NCBI GenBank assembly: GCA_030530775.1
Contig: JAUMUG010000004.1
Span: 126,990 to 190,989 of the forward strand
DNA: 64,000 bases
Source: Lautropia sp.
GTDB taxonomy: Bacteria; Pseudomonadota; Gammaproteobacteria; Burkholderiales; Burkholderiaceae_E
Direction: 5' to 3'
Shown: positions 35,925-48,052 of the stretch, piece by piece
Layout: every line of letters starts with the position of its first letter
Position numbering within the stretch: position 1 is the first letter of the stretch
Made by a program: the position numbers and the translations under genes
Notes under the pieces: model-generated
What the model was told of the DNA's origin: nothing
The model's input: only the letters and a program-made list of their open reading frames with translations
Databases searched by the model: none

Positions 35925-38000
35925 GTGACAGAGGTGGTGGTCGACATGAATGATCCGGTGGCTGACGAGAGTCCCGGGCAGAGTCTGCCGACTGCAGGAA
36001 ACGAAGAAGGCGATGGGCGCGAACGCGGCCGTCGTCGTGGCATGCGGCAACGTCGCCGCCCCGCGGGTGAGCGTACTCTCCGACGTGGCCGGGGACAGCG
36101 GTGGGGCGCGGAACGATCGGCGGCACCGTCGGACGACGGGTCGACGATGCCGGTCGTGGACGAGATGGATTCGGGTGGCGGCGCCGGTACCGAGGTCGGT
36201 GCCGAAGGCAGGCAGCGTAGTGCGGAGGCCATCCTCCTGGACACGGATGCCGTCCCGTTCTTTGCTCGGCAGGCGGCCATCGGATTGCGTCCGCCCGGTG
36301 GGCGTGGCGGTAGAAAGTCGGCGGTCTCCACGGCCGAGGCCGAGAAACTGCACAAGATTCTGGCCGACGCGGGCATCGGCTCGCGTCGTGACATGGAAGA
36401 TCTGATCATTTCGGGTCGGGTGTCCGTCAATGGCAAGCCTGCCCATGTGGGCCAGCGGGTGTCGGTCACCGATGTCATCCGGGTCAATGGCAAACCGCTG
36501 CCGCGTAAGCGGGTGGTGGCTCAGCCGCAGGTGTTGCTCTATCACAAGCCCACCGGCGAGCTGGTGACCCGAGACGATCCCGAGGAGCGGCCCAAGGTCT
36601 TCGATCGGTTGCCCAAGCTGCGCGGGGCACGTTGGATCGCCGTCGGTCGACTGGATCTGAACAGCGAAGGCCTGCTGATCTTCACGACTTCGGGTGACTT
36701 GGCCAACCGATTGATGCATCCCCGTTACGGTTGGGAGCGTGAATATGCAGTACGGGTACTGGGACGCGTCGACGATGAGATGCGTCGGCAGCTGCTTGGT
36801 GGTGTACAGCTCGAGGATGGTTCCGCGGCGCTGCAGTCGATCGAGGACATCGGTGGGGACGGTGCCAACCATTGGTATCGAGTGGTCATTTTGGAAGGAC
36901 GCAACCGCGAGGTCCGTCGCCTGTTCGAGGCGGTCGGCTTGACGGTGTCGCGGTTGGTACGGATTCGTTTCGGCCCGGTCGCGTTGCCGCCGCGCCTGGC
37001 ACGGGGGCGTTTCCAGTCGTTGACCGAGGACGAAGTGCGCCAGCTGCAGAAGCAGTTGCGACGCGCGCCGGCAGGTACCGGAACCGGCGTGGCCGGAGGG
37101 GCGCCGCCGTCGGGCAAGGGCGGGGCCGGCAAGCCAACCGGCGGTGCCCGTCATCCGACCCGACGGAGGCTGATGCGTGCTGCACGCGGCACACAGGAGG
37201 CGCAGACGGGTCAGCCAATGGAAGGCGTGACCGAAGCTGCGCCGCCGGCCGCGACGGGTGGGGTCGATGGCGCGCCGCCGCCGATGCGTCGTGGCCGCGG
37301 CGCGCGTCGCAAGAACACCGAGCTCACCGAGGGGGTGAGCGCACGCAATCGTCGCCGTCCGGCACGTCGCCAGGCAGAAGACGTGGGTGAAAACGCAGCG
37401 CCCGGCAAGCGTGCGCCGGCACGGCGCACCCGTACGGCAGAGCGCGCGCCGGTCACGGTGCCGGAAGTGCCGCGCATGGTGTCGGTGAAGGTGCTGGAGC
37501 CGACTGCCGAGAAGCGGACGCTGACGCTCAGCGAGCGGCGCGGATGGACGGAGACCCGCTATCTGCCGCAGGCAGTGGCCTACAGTGGTGACACCGATTG
37601 GTCGAAAGTGGTGCGCGAGAGCGTATTACCGGATCGGCGCCCGAAGCGCAAACCGAAGGAGCGCAACGGCAACGTGGCGCCCCGGGTGCGCCAGCAGCCC
37701 ACGCCGGCGTCTCGTCGTATCAACTATGATGACGACGATTGGCAGCCAAGCTCGGACATGGCTCACATGGAGGGCATCACCAAGTCGATGCGCCGCGATG
37801 GCAGGCAGCAACGGTATGGCAAGGCACCGGGCTTCGCTGCCAAGCTGGGGCAGCCTTTCGATCCGAATGCGGGGGTTGCCAAGCCGTGGCCGGCCCAACG
37901 CATGGCCGGCAAGGCCGAACGGATGGGGCGGGGCAAGCGCAGCGCCATGCCAGGGGCGTCGGCCAGGCCACGCCGCAAAGCGGTTGCCAAGGGGCGTTGA
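35925..38000 (+). CDS. rluB: 23S rRNA pseudouridine synthase RluB with long basic tails
   Basis: RluB makes pseudouridine at position 2605 of 23S rRNA. An S4 RNA-binding domain (about residues 140-195, LHKILADAGIGSRRDMEDLI) precedes the catalytic domain with GRLDLNSEGLLIFTTSGDLA; the catalytic aspartate is about residue 244. The N-terminal 130 residues and the C-terminal 310 or so are Arg/Ala/Gly-rich and disordered. At about 691 residues it is more than twice the usual length. An ATG at 35895 is possible, but AAGGAA before the GTG at 35925 favours the latter. Confidence 0.92.
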   Translation: MTEVVVDMNDPVADESPGQSLPTAGNEEGDGRERGRRRGMRQRRRPAGERTLRRGRGQRWGAERSAAPSDDGSTMPVVDEMDSGGGAGTEVGAEGRQRSAEAILLDTDAVPFFARQAAIGLRPPGGRGGRKSAVSTAEAEKLHKILADAGIGSRRDMEDLIISGRVSVNGKPAHVGQRVSVTDVIRVNGKPLPRKRVVAQPQVLLYHKPTGELVTRDDPEERPKVFDRLPKLRGARWIAVGRLDLNSEGLLIFTTSGDLANRLMHPRYGWEREYAVRVLGRVDDEMRRQLLGGVQLEDGSAALQSIEDIGGDGANHWYRVVILEGRNREVRRLFEAVGLTVSRLVRIRFGPVALPPRLARGRFQSLTEDEVRQLQKQLRRAPAGTGTGVAGGAPPSGKGGAGKPTGGARHPTRRRLMRAARGTQEAQTGQPMEGVTEAAPPAATGGVDGAPPPMRRGRGARRKNTELTEGVSARNRRRPARRQAEDVGENAAPGKRAPARRTRTAERAPVTVPEVPRMVSVKVLEPTAEKRTLTLSERRGWTETRYLPQAVAYSGDTDWSKVVRESVLPDRRPKRKPKERNGNVAPRVRQQPTPASRRINYDDDDWQPSSDMAHMEGITKSMRRDGRQQRYGKAPGFAAKLGQPFDPNAGVAKPWPAQRMAGKAERMGRGKRSAMPGASARPRRKAVAKGR

Positions 38001-38025
38001 GACTTGACCTTCCATCGGTTATAAT
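37997..38025 (+). promoter_or_regulatory. Strong sigma-70 promoter before the rimP leader
   Basis: TTGAGA at 37997-38002, exactly 17 bases, then TATAAT at 38020-38025. It overlaps the rluB stop codon. This is the best sigma-70 match I saw in the window. Transcription should start near 38032. Confidence 0.85.
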
Positions 38026-38031
38026 TACCCT

Positions 38032-38299
38032 TCTGCGAGCGTGCTGGTTGTGTGATTTTTTTGCAAGTGCATGGGCACCGGGTGTCCATGGCGCTTCGGG
38101 CAACCGGTCGTTGCAGGTGTTCGGAGCTGCTCGGTTCGCCGCGTCGTTCGGGGTCGGCAGAGTCTGCTTCCGGCAGGTTGCCAGCGCTTGGGTGTCGTCG
38201 GGTCGCACGGTGTCGGGGCGATCCGAGCCATGGTGCCGGCGCTGCCTGGTCAAGTGTCGCTGTTGCGCGAAATGGGCTGGCAAAGGCCCATTTTTTTTT
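38032..38299 (+). ncRNA. Structured leader or small RNA upstream of rimP
   Basis: A strong promoter begins, and an intrinsic terminator ends, a transcript of about 268 bases with no reading frame that looks coding. A strong hairpin lies at 38070-38090 (CATGGGCA, a five-base loop, TGTCCATG, with one G-U pair) directly after a T7 run at 38055-38061. It could be an attenuated leader of rimP-nusA-infB or a separate small RNA. Premature-terminator leaders before rimP have been predicted in other proteobacteria; whether this is the same element I cannot tell. Confidence 0.55.
38272..38299 (+). terminator. Intrinsic terminator in the rimP leader
   Basis: A six-base-pair stem (ATGGGC 38272-38277, GCCCAT 38286-38291) with an eight-base loop is followed by a run of about nine T residues. 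It lies about 130 bases before the rimP start, inside the leader of the operon. Confidence 0.8.
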
Positions 38300-38429
38300 A
38301 CCAGATTGATTTCGGTGGGCCCATGTGAGGGCCGGTGACGGTCACGACCGACCATGTGGATGGGCCGTGACGGTGGCTTTCCGCGGCAGTGGCTTCGTAG
38401 ACACGAGCAGAGGAGTTGAACAGGGCGGG

Positions 38430-39095
38430 ATGATGGTTGGTATCAATCCGGAAGCAGGCAGCAGCCTGGAGATGATGGTCGAACCCGTGGTGACGGCCAT
38501 GGGGTATGAGGTGGTCGATGTGGAGTTTGCCGCTGGTGGCCTGCTGCGTGTCACGATCGAGCATGCCGACCACGAGACTCCGATCACGCTGGATGACTGC
38601 GAGAAGGTCAGCACCCAGCTGTCCTATCTGTTCACGGTCGAGGATGTGGATTACGACCGGCTGGAGATCTCTTCGCCGGGGCTTGATCGTCGGCTGCGCA
38701 AGCCGGGCGATTTCGAGCGTTTCGTCGGCGACGAAATCAAGCTGTGGCTGCGCTTGCCGCAGTCGGGCAGGCGTCGGTTCCAGGGTGTGCTGGTGCCGGC
38801 CGGGCAAGCGCTGGAGAAAGCCAGGGCGCTGCTGGGGCAGGATGTGGCACTGCCTGCCGTCGAGCAGGTCGGCGATGTGGAACCAGCCGCTGGAGACTGG
38901 ATACTGTTATGGCGCGACAAGCCCGAGTCTGTCGGGCGCCCGTCACGCGGAGTGCCGGGCCGGCGGCCGCCGAAGGCAAGGCCGGTTCCGGCCGATCCGG
39001 TCGAAGCTGCTTTGCAGGCCACCGATTGTCATTGGTTGCGATTTGGTTTTGAGCAAGTTGACCGGGCGCGCTTGGTGCCGAAGCCGGTTTTCTAG
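38430..39095 (+). CDS. rimP: Ribosome maturation factor RimP
   Basis: RimP helps assemble the 30S subunit. The N-terminal domain is typical ([20 protein letters not shown], then [17 protein letters not shown] and [20 protein letters not shown]). The C-terminal domain is interrupted and extended, giving 221 residues against the usual 150-160. The extra part includes a Pro/Arg-rich stretch ([20 protein letters not shown]). The frame is open from 38325, but the ATG at 38430 gives the family N-terminus. It opens the rimP-nusA-infB operon and lies behind a leader terminator. Confidence 0.92.
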   Translation: MMVGINPEAGSSLEMMVEPVVTAMGYEVVDVEFAAGGLLRVTIEHADHETPITLDDCEKVSTQLSYLFTVEDVDYDRLEISSPGLDRRLRKPGDFERFVGDEIKLWLRLPQSGRRRFQGVLVPAGQALEKARALLGQDVALPAVEQVGDVEPAAGDWILLWRDKPESVGRPSRGVPGRRPPKARPVPADPVEAALQATDCHWLRFGFEQVDRARLVPKPVF

Positions 39096-39104
39096 GGAGT
39101 CGTT

Positions 39105-40595
39105 ATGCAGGGACGTGAATTGTTGCTGATGGTCGATGCGCTGGCACGTGAGAAGAATGTTCCACGCGACGTGGTTTTCGCCGCGCTCGAAAGTGCGCTC
39201 GCGTCGGCAATGAAGAAGCGTTACAAGGACGAGGTCGACATCCGCGTGACGATCAGTCACGAGGATGGCAGCTATCGCAGTTTCCGCCGCTGGCAGGTGG
39301 TGCCCGATGGTGAGCTGGATGATCACGATCTGCAGATCATTCTGACCGAGGCGCGCAAGCAGGCCGCCGAGATCGAACTGGGCGAGTTCATCGAAGAGGA
39401 ACTGGAGCAGGTCGAGTTCGGCCGGATCGGTGCGCAGGCTGCCAAGCAGGTGATTCTGCAGAAGATCCGCGATGCCGAGCGCGAGCAGATCATCAACGAC
39501 TTCCTGTCGCGAGGGGATTCGCTGCTGTCGGGCACGATCAAGCGGATCGACCGCGAAGGCGCGATCATCGAGTCGGGCCGGATCGAGGCGCGTCTTCCGC
39601 GCGATCAGATGATTCCGAAGGAAAACCTGCGCAATGGCGATCGGGTGCGTGCCTGGGTGTCCAGGATCAACCGCGAAGGTCGGGGTCCGCAGCTGTTTCT
39701 GTCGCGTACCGCACCCGAGTTCATCATGAAGCTGTTCGAACTCGAAGTGCCCGAGATCGAGCAGGGGCTGCTGCAGATTCGCGCGGCGGCCCGCGATCCT
39801 GGTGTACGTGCCAAGATCGCGGTGCACACCACCGATCGCCGGGTCGATCCGATCGGCACCTGCGTGGGGGTGCGCGGCTCGCGGGTGCAGGCCGTCACGC
39901 AGGAACTGGCCGGAGAGCGGGTCGATATCGTGCTGTGGTCCGAAGACCCGGCGCAGTTCGTCATCGGCGCATTGGCACCGGCCAATGTCTCGTCCATTCT
40001 GGTGGATGAAGAACGGCACGTGATGGACGTGGTGGTCGACGAGGACAATCTGGCGCTGGCGATCGGTACCGGTGGCCGCAACGTCCGTCTGGCTTCCGAG
40101 TTGACCGGATGGCAGATCAATCTGATGTCGGCCGAGGAAAGCGAGAAGAAGCAGGAAGACGAGCGGAACGCGATCCGCGCCGTCTTCGTCGACAGCCTCG
40201 ATGTGGATGCAGAGGTGGCCGACATTCTGATCGACGAGGGGTTCACCAGTCTCGAGGAGATCGCCTATGTGCCGCTCAACGAAATGCTTGAAATCGAAGC
40301 CTTCGACGAGGACACGGTGAACGAGCTGCGCGAGCGTGCCCGCAATGCACTGTTGACGCAGGCGATCGCCACCGAAGAGAAACTGAACACCACGGCCGAC
40401 GATCTGTTGTCGCTGGAGGGGATGGACCGTGAGCTGGCGGTGAAGCTGGCCGAATCGAATGTCCGCACCCGCGATGATCTGGCGGAACTTGCCGTGGATG
40501 AATTGATAGAAATCACTGCGCTCGACGAAGAGCGTGCCAGGGCGCTGATCCTGAAGGCACGCGAACATTGGTTCGTCGAAGACGAAAGTGCGTAA
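39105..40595 (+). CDS. nusA: Transcription termination/antitermination protein NusA
   Basis: NusA, 496 residues, binds RNA polymerase and nascent RNA and modulates pausing, termination and antitermination. The N-terminal polymerase-binding domain (about 1-130), S1 domain, two KH domains (about 200-345, including [20 protein letters not shown]) and two C-terminal helix-hairpin-helix acidic repeats (about 365-430 and 440-490) are all present, as in gamma/betaproteobacteria. AGGGAG precedes the ATG. In Escherichia coli NusA represses its own operon through the leader, which makes the upstream terminator relevant. Confidence 0.97.
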   Translation: MQGRELLLMVDALAREKNVPRDVVFAALESALASAMKKRYKDEVDIRVTISHEDGSYRSFRRWQVVPDGELDDHDLQIILTEARKQAAEIELGEFIEEELEQVEFGRIGAQAAKQVILQKIRDAEREQIINDFLSRGDSLLSGTIKRIDREGAIIESGRIEARLPRDQMIPKENLRNGDRVRAWVSRINREGRGPQLFLSRTAPEFIMKLFELEVPEIEQGLLQIRAAARDPGVRAKIAVHTTDRRVDPIGTCVGVRGSRVQAVTQELAGERVDIVLWSEDPAQFVIGALAPANVSSILVDEERHVMDVVVDEDNLALAIGTGGRNVRLASELTGWQINLMSAEESEKKQEDERNAIRAVFVDSLDVDAEVADILIDEGFTSLEEIAYVPLNEMLEIEAFDEDTVNELRERARNALLTQAIATEEKLNTTADDLLSLEGMDRELAVKLAESNVRTRDDLAELAVDELIEITALDEERARALILKAREHWFVEDESA

Positions 40596-40698
40596 GACGG
40601 TGCGGCTCGGGCAAGCCTGGAGCGCTCCGGAGTCCGGCCCTGCAAAGGGTAGAAACGGGTGGCGCACATGATGAAATAGGTTGTAGCGGAAGGAACTA

Positions 40699-43600
40699 AT
40701 GGCCAGTACGAACGTTGAGACATTTGCCGCGGAACTGAAACTGCCTGCCGAAGTGTTGCTGGAGCAGTTGCGTGCGGCAGGTGTGGACAAGAAACATCCT
40801 TCCGATTCCCTGACGGAGTCGGACAAGGAGCGTTTGTTGTCGGCACTGCGCGCCTCGCATGGTGGCGCCGAGACGCAGAAGCGTCAGAAGATCACGGTGG
40901 TTCGCAAGCAAACGTCCGAAATCAAGCAGGCGGATGCCACCGGCAAGGCACGAACCATCCAGGTGGAGGTTCGCCGCAAGCGCACGTTCGTCAAGCGCGA
41001 TGCTGCTGCGGCCGTGCCGGGATCGCCTGCTGCTGCGACCGGGGCCGTACCGGTGGCGGCCCAGGTGCCCGCGGCGCCTCCCGTTCCATCGGCCAGCTCG
41101 GTCATCGATGAGGAACAGCGCCGCCGCCGTGAGCAGGAAGCGCGTCGTCAGCAGGAACTGATGGAGCGCCAGGCGCGCGAGCTGCGCGAAAAGACCGCGC
41201 GACTCGAGCGCGATCGCCTGCGTGAGAATGAGGCGACAGCCGAAGCGACCCGCAAGGAGCAGCAGGCACGCGCCGAGAAGGATCGTCTGGCCAGGATGCA
41301 GGCCGAGGCGGAGCGGGAAGCCGCGGCTGCCAGAGAGCTGCAGCGCAAGATGCGTGAACAGCAGGGCGCCGATCAGGCGGCACGCGAGGCCGAGCGCAAG
41401 GCGGCCGAAGAGAAGGCCGCCGCCGAACGAGTCGCGGCCGAAGAGGCCGCCCGTGCCGCTGCGGCCCAGGCAGCCGATGCTGCCCGCCGTGCCAAGGAAG
41501 AAGCCGACGCGTCGGCCGCTGCCCGCCGCCGTGCCGAGGCCGAGGTGGCCGCCATCAACCGTCTACTCGAAGCCAGCCGTCGCCCGCCTCCGCCTCCTCC
41601 CCCCCCGGCTCCCGCGTCGTCGGCTGCCACACCCCAGGCACAGACCGCGCCCGCTGCTTCGGGCAGCGGCGCTGGCGAAAAATCGCGTCGTGGCGGCACC
41701 CTGCATCGTCCGGCTGCGGGCGCGCCGGATGGTCATCAGGCTCCGGGAAGCAGTAGCAGCGAAGGCGGTGGTCGTAGTCGCAACGCCAAATCCGACAAGA
41801 CCTCGTCGGGCTGGCAGGATGACGCATCCAAGCGCCGTCGCCCGGCCAAGGGTGGTCGCAACGACAATGCCGGCAGTTCCGGTAGTGGCACCGGCTGGCG
41901 GACCCGTGGCCCGCGTCGTGGCAACGAGCGCGGCGGCCGTGGTGGCATGCATCACCAGTCGGCTCAGCCCGAAACGCCGATCGTGCGCGACGTGCATGTG
42001 CCCGAGACCATCACCGTGGCCGATCTGGCTCACAAGATGGCAGTGAAGGCCACGGAGGTGATCAAGCATCTGATGAAGCTGGGCCAGATGGTGACCATCA
42101 ACCAGGTGCTGGACCAGGAAACCGCGATGATTCTCGTCGAGGAGATGGGACACAACGCGATTGCCGCCAAGCTGGATGATCCGGAGGCCATGCTCGACGA
42201 AGTGTCGGCCGAGGACGTCGGTCCGATGGTGACCCGTCCGCCTGTGGTGACCGTCATGGGGCACGTCGACCACGGCAAGACTTCGTTGCTCGACTATCTA
42301 CGGCGCACCAAGGTGGCTTCCGGCGAGGCCGGGGGCATTACCCAGCACATCGGCGCCTACCATGTCGAGACGCCGCGCGGTGTGGTGACTTTCCTCGATA
42401 CACCAGGTCATGCGGCCTTTACGGCGATGCGTGCCCGCGGCGCCAAGGCGACCGACATCGTGATTCTGGTGGTGGCGGCCGACGACGGTGTGATGCCACA
42501 GACCATCGAGGCGATCTCGCATGCCCGTGCGGCCGAGGTGCCGCTGGTGGTGGCCATCACGAAGATCGACAAGCCGGAGGCCAATCCCGACAAGGTGCGG
42601 CAGGAGCTGGTGGCGCAGAGCGTGGTGCCCGAAGAGTATGGTGGCGACGTGCCCTTCGTGGGCATTTCGGCCAAGACCGGTGAGGGTATCGCCGATCTGC
42701 TGGAAAACGTGCTGCTGCAGGCCGAGATTCTGGAGTTGCAGGCTCCAGTCAAGGCACCGGCCCGTGGTCTGGTGATCGAGGCCCGTCTGGACAAGGGGCG
42801 TGGTCCGGTGGCAACCGTGCTGGTGCAATCCGGGACGCTGTCGCGTGGCGATACGGTGCTGGTCGGTTCCACATGGGGCCGGGTGCGCGCCATGCTGGAT
42901 GAAGCCGGCAAGAACGCCACCGCCGCCACGCCATCGATCCCGGTCGAGATTCAGGGTCTGAACGATGTTCCGCAGGCTGGCGAGGAGCTGGTGGCGCTGG
43001 TCGATGAACGCAAGGCGCGCGAGATCGCTCTGTTCCGCCAGGGCAAGTTCCGTGATGTGAAGCTGGCACGTCAGCAGGCTGCCAAGCTGGAGAATATGTT
43101 CGACCAGATCGGCGAGGGCGAGGTGCAGACGCTGCCACTGATCATCAAGGCCGATGTGCAGGGGTCGCAGGAAGCGCTGGCGCATGCGTTGCTCAAATTG
43201 TCCAACGACGAGATCAAGGTGCAGATCGTGCATGCGCAGGTCGGAGGCATCACCGAGAGCGACATCAATCTGGCGATCGCGTCGAAGGCGGTGGTGCTGG
43301 GTTTCAACGTGCGGGCCGATATGCCGGCACGACGCATGGCCGAGACCAACGGTGTCGACATCCGCTACTACAACATCATCTATGACGCCGTCGACGATGT
43401 GAAGTCGGCGATGGAAGGTATGTTGTCGCCCGAGAAGCGCGAGACGGTCATCGGTCTGGTGGAAATACGCCAGGTCTTCCGTGTCACCAAGGTGGGGACG
43501 GTGGCTGGCTGCCGTGTGATGGAAGGTCAGGTCCGCCGCGATTCCGAGGTCCGGCTGCTGCGTGACTCCACCGTCATCTGGACGGGCCGGATCGATTCGT

Positions 43601-43755
43601 TGAAGCGCTTCAAGGACGATGTGAAGGAAGTCAAGGAAGGCTTCGAGTGCGGTATTTCGCTCGTCAACTACAGCGATATCCAAGAAGGCGATCAGCTGGA
43701 AGTGTTCGAAGTCAAGGAAGTGGCCCGGACACTGTCGCTGCCGGCTTCCGTCTGA
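40699..43755 (+). CDS. infB: Translation initiation factor IF-2
   Basis: IF-2, 1018 residues, brings fMet-tRNA to the 30S subunit. An N-terminal IF2N domain (residues 1-50) is followed by about 400 residues of coiled, Ala/Arg/Glu-rich and then Pro/Gly/Arg-rich linker, including a run of eight prolines. A second IF2N-like segment ([20 protein letters not shown]) comes before the GTPase. The G1 motif GHVDHGKT lies at residues 521-528. Domains II, III and IV follow. AAGGAA precedes the ATG. The length is at the upper end for the family. Confidence 0.97.
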   Translation: MASTNVETFAAELKLPAEVLLEQLRAAGVDKKHPSDSLTESDKERLLSALRASHGGAETQKRQKITVVRKQTSEIKQADATGKARTIQVEVRRKRTFVKRDAAAAVPGSPAAATGAVPVAAQVPAAPPVPSASSVIDEEQRRRREQEARRQQELMERQARELREKTARLERDRLRENEATAEATRKEQQARAEKDRLARMQAEAEREAAAARELQRKMREQQGADQAAREAERKAAEEKAAAERVAAEEAARAAAAQAADAARRAKEEADASAAARRRAEAEVAAINRLLEASRRPPPPPPPPAPASSAATPQAQTAPAASGSGAGEKSRRGGTLHRPAAGAPDGHQAPGSSSSEGGGRSRNAKSDKTSSGWQDDASKRRRPAKGGRNDNAGSSGSGTGWRTRGPRRGNERGGRGGMHHQSAQPETPIVRDVHVPETITVADLAHKMAVKATEVIKHLMKLGQMVTINQVLDQETAMILVEEMGHNAIAAKLDDPEAMLDEVSAEDVGPMVTRPPVVTVMGHVDHGKTSLLDYLRRTKVASGEAGGITQHIGAYHVETPRGVVTFLDTPGHAAFTAMRARGAKATDIVILVVAADDGVMPQTIEAISHARAAEVPLVVAITKIDKPEANPDKVRQELVAQSVVPEEYGGDVPFVGISAKTGEGIADLLENVLLQAEILELQAPVKAPARGLVIEARLDKGRGPVATVLVQSGTLSRGDTVLVGSTWGRVRAMLDEAGKNATAATPSIPVEIQGLNDVPQAGEELVALVDERKAREIALFRQGKFRDVKLARQQAAKLENMFDQIGEGEVQTLPLIIKADVQGSQEALAHALLKLSNDEIKVQIVHAQVGGITESDINLAIASKAVVLGFNVRADMPARRMAETNGVDIRYYNIIYDAVDDVKSAMEGMLSPEKRETVIGLVEIRQVFRVTKVGTVAGCRVMEGQVRRDSEVRLLRDSTVIWTGRIDSLKRFKDDVKEVKEGFECGISLVNYSDIQEGDQLEVFEVKEVARTLSLPASV

Positions 43756-43773
43756 TCGGGATTCGAGGTCTGC

Positions 43774-44169
43774 ATGCGAAGAAAACCTGGAGCAACCGCT
43801 GGCCGGGCACTGCGTGTGACCGAACTGCTGCATCAGGAACTGGCCGGGCTGATTCGCGCGGAAGTGAAAGATCCCCGTCTGGGACTGGTGACGGTCACAG
43901 GCGTGGATTTGACGCCGGACTATGCTCATGCGACGGTCTGGTTCTCGGTGCTGCCCGATGACCCCGAGCACGTGGCACAGACGTTGTCGGGGCTGCGGGC
44001 CGCATCCGGCTTTCTGCGTTCGCAGATCGGTCGGCGGGTGCGGATTCACACCACGCCCGAGCTGCATTTCTCTCACGACTCATCGACCAAACGCGGCATG
44101 GAAATGGGCCGGCTGATCGATGAGGCCAACGCCCACCGCGCGGCGGACGATCCGGCTGATCCCGCTTGA
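43774..44169 (+). CDS. rbfA: Ribosome-binding factor RbfA
   Basis: RbfA, 131 residues, is a KH-fold factor needed for late 30S maturation and cold adaptation. Visible family segments are LHQELAGLIRAEVKDPRLGL, VTVTGVDLTPDYAHATVWFS and the C-terminal LHFSHDSSTKRGMEMGRLID. A GAGGT ribosome site precedes the ATG. The stop overlaps the truB TTG start. Confidence 0.96.
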   Translation: MRRKPGATAGRALRVTELLHQELAGLIRAEVKDPRLGLVTVTGVDLTPDYAHATVWFSVLPDDPEHVAQTLSGLRAASGFLRSQIGRRVRIHTTPELHFSHDSSTKRGMEMGRLIDEANAHRAADDPADPA

Positions 44170-45074
44170 AGGTTCACGGTTTATTGCTGCTCGACAAGCC
44201 GCTCGGGCTGTCGTCGAATACGGCCTTGCAGAAGGTGCGCCGTTTGCTGTCTGCCGACAAGGCGGGCCACGGTGGTACGCTCGACCCGATGGCCAGTGGT
44301 GTGTTGCCGCTGATGTTCGGTGAAGGTTGCAAGCTGGCGGGCGCGGCGCTGACTCACGACAAGGCCTATGAAGCCGAGGTGCGGTTCGGCGTGCGCACCA
44401 GCACCGACGATGTCGAGGGCGAGGTGATCGCACGTTCCGATATACGGCCTTCAGCCGATGCCCTGCAGGCCGCGCTGCCGGCTTTCCTGGGCTGGATCAT
44501 GCAGGCACCGCCGGTGTATTCGGCGCTGAAGGTCGGTGGCAAGGCGATGTATCGGCTGGCCCGTGAGGGCAGGCCGGTGGATGCCGTACCGCGTCGGGTG
44601 CGGGTCGATGCGATCGAGCTGATGGCTTTCGATGGCGGGCGGGCTCGGCTGCGCATCGAGTGTGGCAAGGGCACCTATATCCGTTCGATTGCCCGTGATC
44701 TGGGCGAGGCGCTGGGCTGTGGCGCACATCTGTCGGGCTTGCGGCGTACGCGGGTCGGTGCCTTCGATGTGCGCGATGCCGTGCCGCTGCAGACATTGTT
44801 GGATGGTGGGCCGGTGCTTGCCGCTCGGCATTTGCAGGGACTTTTACAGCTGGTGGCCGGTTGGCCGCGGGTGGTGTTGGGCGCCGATGCGGCGGTCCGT
44901 TTCGGTCATGGGCAGGGGGTGCCGCTCGTTCACCTCGAGTCGACCGAAGGCTTCGGCCCGGACGCGGAGCAGGTGGCGGTGCTGACTGAAGGGCGCTTGC
45001 TGGGGTTGGGCAGGTATGGCCTACTGCCCGATGGCCGTGCGGCGCTGCTGCCGGTCCGGGTGATCGTGGACTGA
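44166..45074 (+). CDS. truB: tRNA pseudouridine-55 synthase TruB
   Basis: TruB, 302 residues, makes pseudouridine 55 in the T loop of tRNAs. The catalytic motif HGGTLDPMASGVLPLMFG has its aspartate at residue 40. KAYEAEVRFGVRTSTDDVEG and the IECGKGTYIRSIARDLGE segment are also conserved. The start codon is TTG, sharing bases with the rbfA stop (TTGA). A C-terminal PUA-like region closes the protein. Confidence 0.96.
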   Translation: MKVHGLLLLDKPLGLSSNTALQKVRRLLSADKAGHGGTLDPMASGVLPLMFGEGCKLAGAALTHDKAYEAEVRFGVRTSTDDVEGEVIARSDIRPSADALQAALPAFLGWIMQAPPVYSALKVGGKAMYRLAREGRPVDAVPRRVRVDAIELMAFDGGRARLRIECGKGTYIRSIARDLGEALGCGAHLSGLRRTRVGAFDVRDAVPLQTLLDGGPVLAARHLQGLLQLVAGWPRVVLGADAAVRFGHGQGVPLVHLESTEGFGPDAEQVAVLTEGRLLGLGRYGLLPDGRAALLPVRVIVD

Positions 45075-45248
45075 TTCGAACGCAGCTTGTGGAACCCCTC
45101 CCATGAATCATGATCAATCGGCTGGGTGCTCATCTGTACCGGAGGATCGTACTTTCGATCCGTTCGACCGGCGGGGGCATCGAAGAGTAACTGGATTTTC
45201 CGGTCTACTTGTGTTTTTTGCTTGAACTTTTTTTCATCGAGACTGAGC

Positions 45249-47108
<1,860 letters not shown>

Positions 47109-47424
47109 AGGCTGCGATGATGAAAGCGCGTTTTGGATCTCCTGGCGCATGCCCCCGGGGTTACCGGGGCGAGAGACCGCCGTGTGGTATCGGAGGTATC
47201 GCAGGGGACTCGCAACGGTGTTCCGGTATGTATGGATCGCAAATCCGGTCTGTCCGGCGTGCGACCCACTCCGGTACTCGCGGGGGCACGCATGGGGTTG
47301 AAGAAACGCTTTCTGTGCGGGCCCAAATGAACGATGCACTGGAACCCGCACGACCGTACCTCGGGTGATGGGGGACGTGCCCTCGTATGTGGGGCCGCCC
47401 CGCAATGGATAACAAGGAGAATCA
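47109..47424. other. Interval between typA and the SWIB gene, no gene seen
   Basis: Several short open frames occur, none with recognisable motifs. The ribosome site AAGGAG at 47413-47418 belongs to the SWIB gene. I could not identify a promoter. Confidence 0.35.
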
Positions 47425-47715
47425 ATGACCAACAGCACGAAAGCCGCCGACAAAAAAAACACCCGCGCTCCGAGCGCCGCGTTCATGAAGGCTTTGAAAC
47501 CCAGCGACGAACTGGCTGCGGTGATCGGGGCAGAACCCTTGCCACGCACAGAGGTCACGAAGAAGATCTGGGAATACATCAAGCAGCATGATCTGCAGAA
47601 CCCCCAGAACAAGCGGATGGTTCGTGCCGACGACAAGCTCCGGGCCGTGTTCGGTCAGGATGAAGTATCGATGTTCGAGATGACCAAGTTGATCAACGAG
47701 CACCTGTCTTCTTGA
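47425..47715 (+). CDS. SWIB/MDM2-domain protein
   Basis: A 96-residue protein made up almost entirely of one SWIB domain (LPRTEVTKKIWEYIKQHDLQ, then KLRAVFGQDEVSMFEMTKLI), with a 20-residue Lys/Ala-rich N-terminus. SWIB domains are known from eukaryotic chromatin remodellers and occur in scattered bacteria, including chlamydiae and some betaproteobacteria. The bacterial role is not settled; nucleoid association has been suggested for related fusions. AAGGAG precedes the ATG. A shared terminator separates it from the converging lipoprotein gene. Confidence 0.92.
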   Translation: MTNSTKAADKKNTRAPSAAFMKALKPSDELAAVIGAEPLPRTEVTKKIWEYIKQHDLQNPQNKRMVRADDKLRAVFGQDEVSMFEMTKLINEHLSS

Positions 47716-47895
47716 GATCTCATGGCTCGGGCCCCGCTTGCGCGGCAGGGCAGGAAAGCCGGTGTCGCAGCGAGCCGATGGCAAAGAAGGCTCGTCCTTC
47801 CTTCTGCTGCGCTTGCCTGTTTCCTGCCTGACGTCGACGGCGGGGGAATCTTCCAAACTGTGTGTGCCGGGGTGTGGTACGGCACCGCAGCCAAC

Positions 47896-47932
47896 AAAAA
47901 ACCCGCTTTCGGCAACGAAGCGGGTTTTTTTT
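47896..47932. terminator. Bidirectional intrinsic terminator
   Basis: A six-A run, an eight-base-pair stem (ACCCGCTT 47901-47908, AAGCGGGT 47918-47925) and an eight-T run. The symmetry allows it to work on both strands, between the SWIB gene (plus) and the lipoprotein gene (minus). Confidence 0.88.
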
Positions 47933-48052
47933 GGGTTGCGCCTGCAGGCAGGCCGGGAGGACGGTGTTCCGCGGAAGAAACCGGTACGAGGCCCATCAGG
48001 CCCGGTGCAGACAGTTTGCCAGACCGGGGCGGATGAGACCGGGCTTCGTGTT

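Noticed and set aside
35712-37154. Minus-strand open frame of 480 codons opposite rluB
   Set aside because: No family resemblance; it mirrors the RluB catalytic domain.
38943-40826. Minus-strand open frame of 627 codons opposite nusA
   Set aside because: It is the mirror of nusA in a GC-rich sequence, His/Gln-rich with no motif; nusA is certain.
42298-44076. Minus-strand open frame of 592 codons opposite infB and rbfA
   Set aside because: Typical shadow frame rich in His, Gln and Arg; no domain, and the plus-strand genes are unambiguous.
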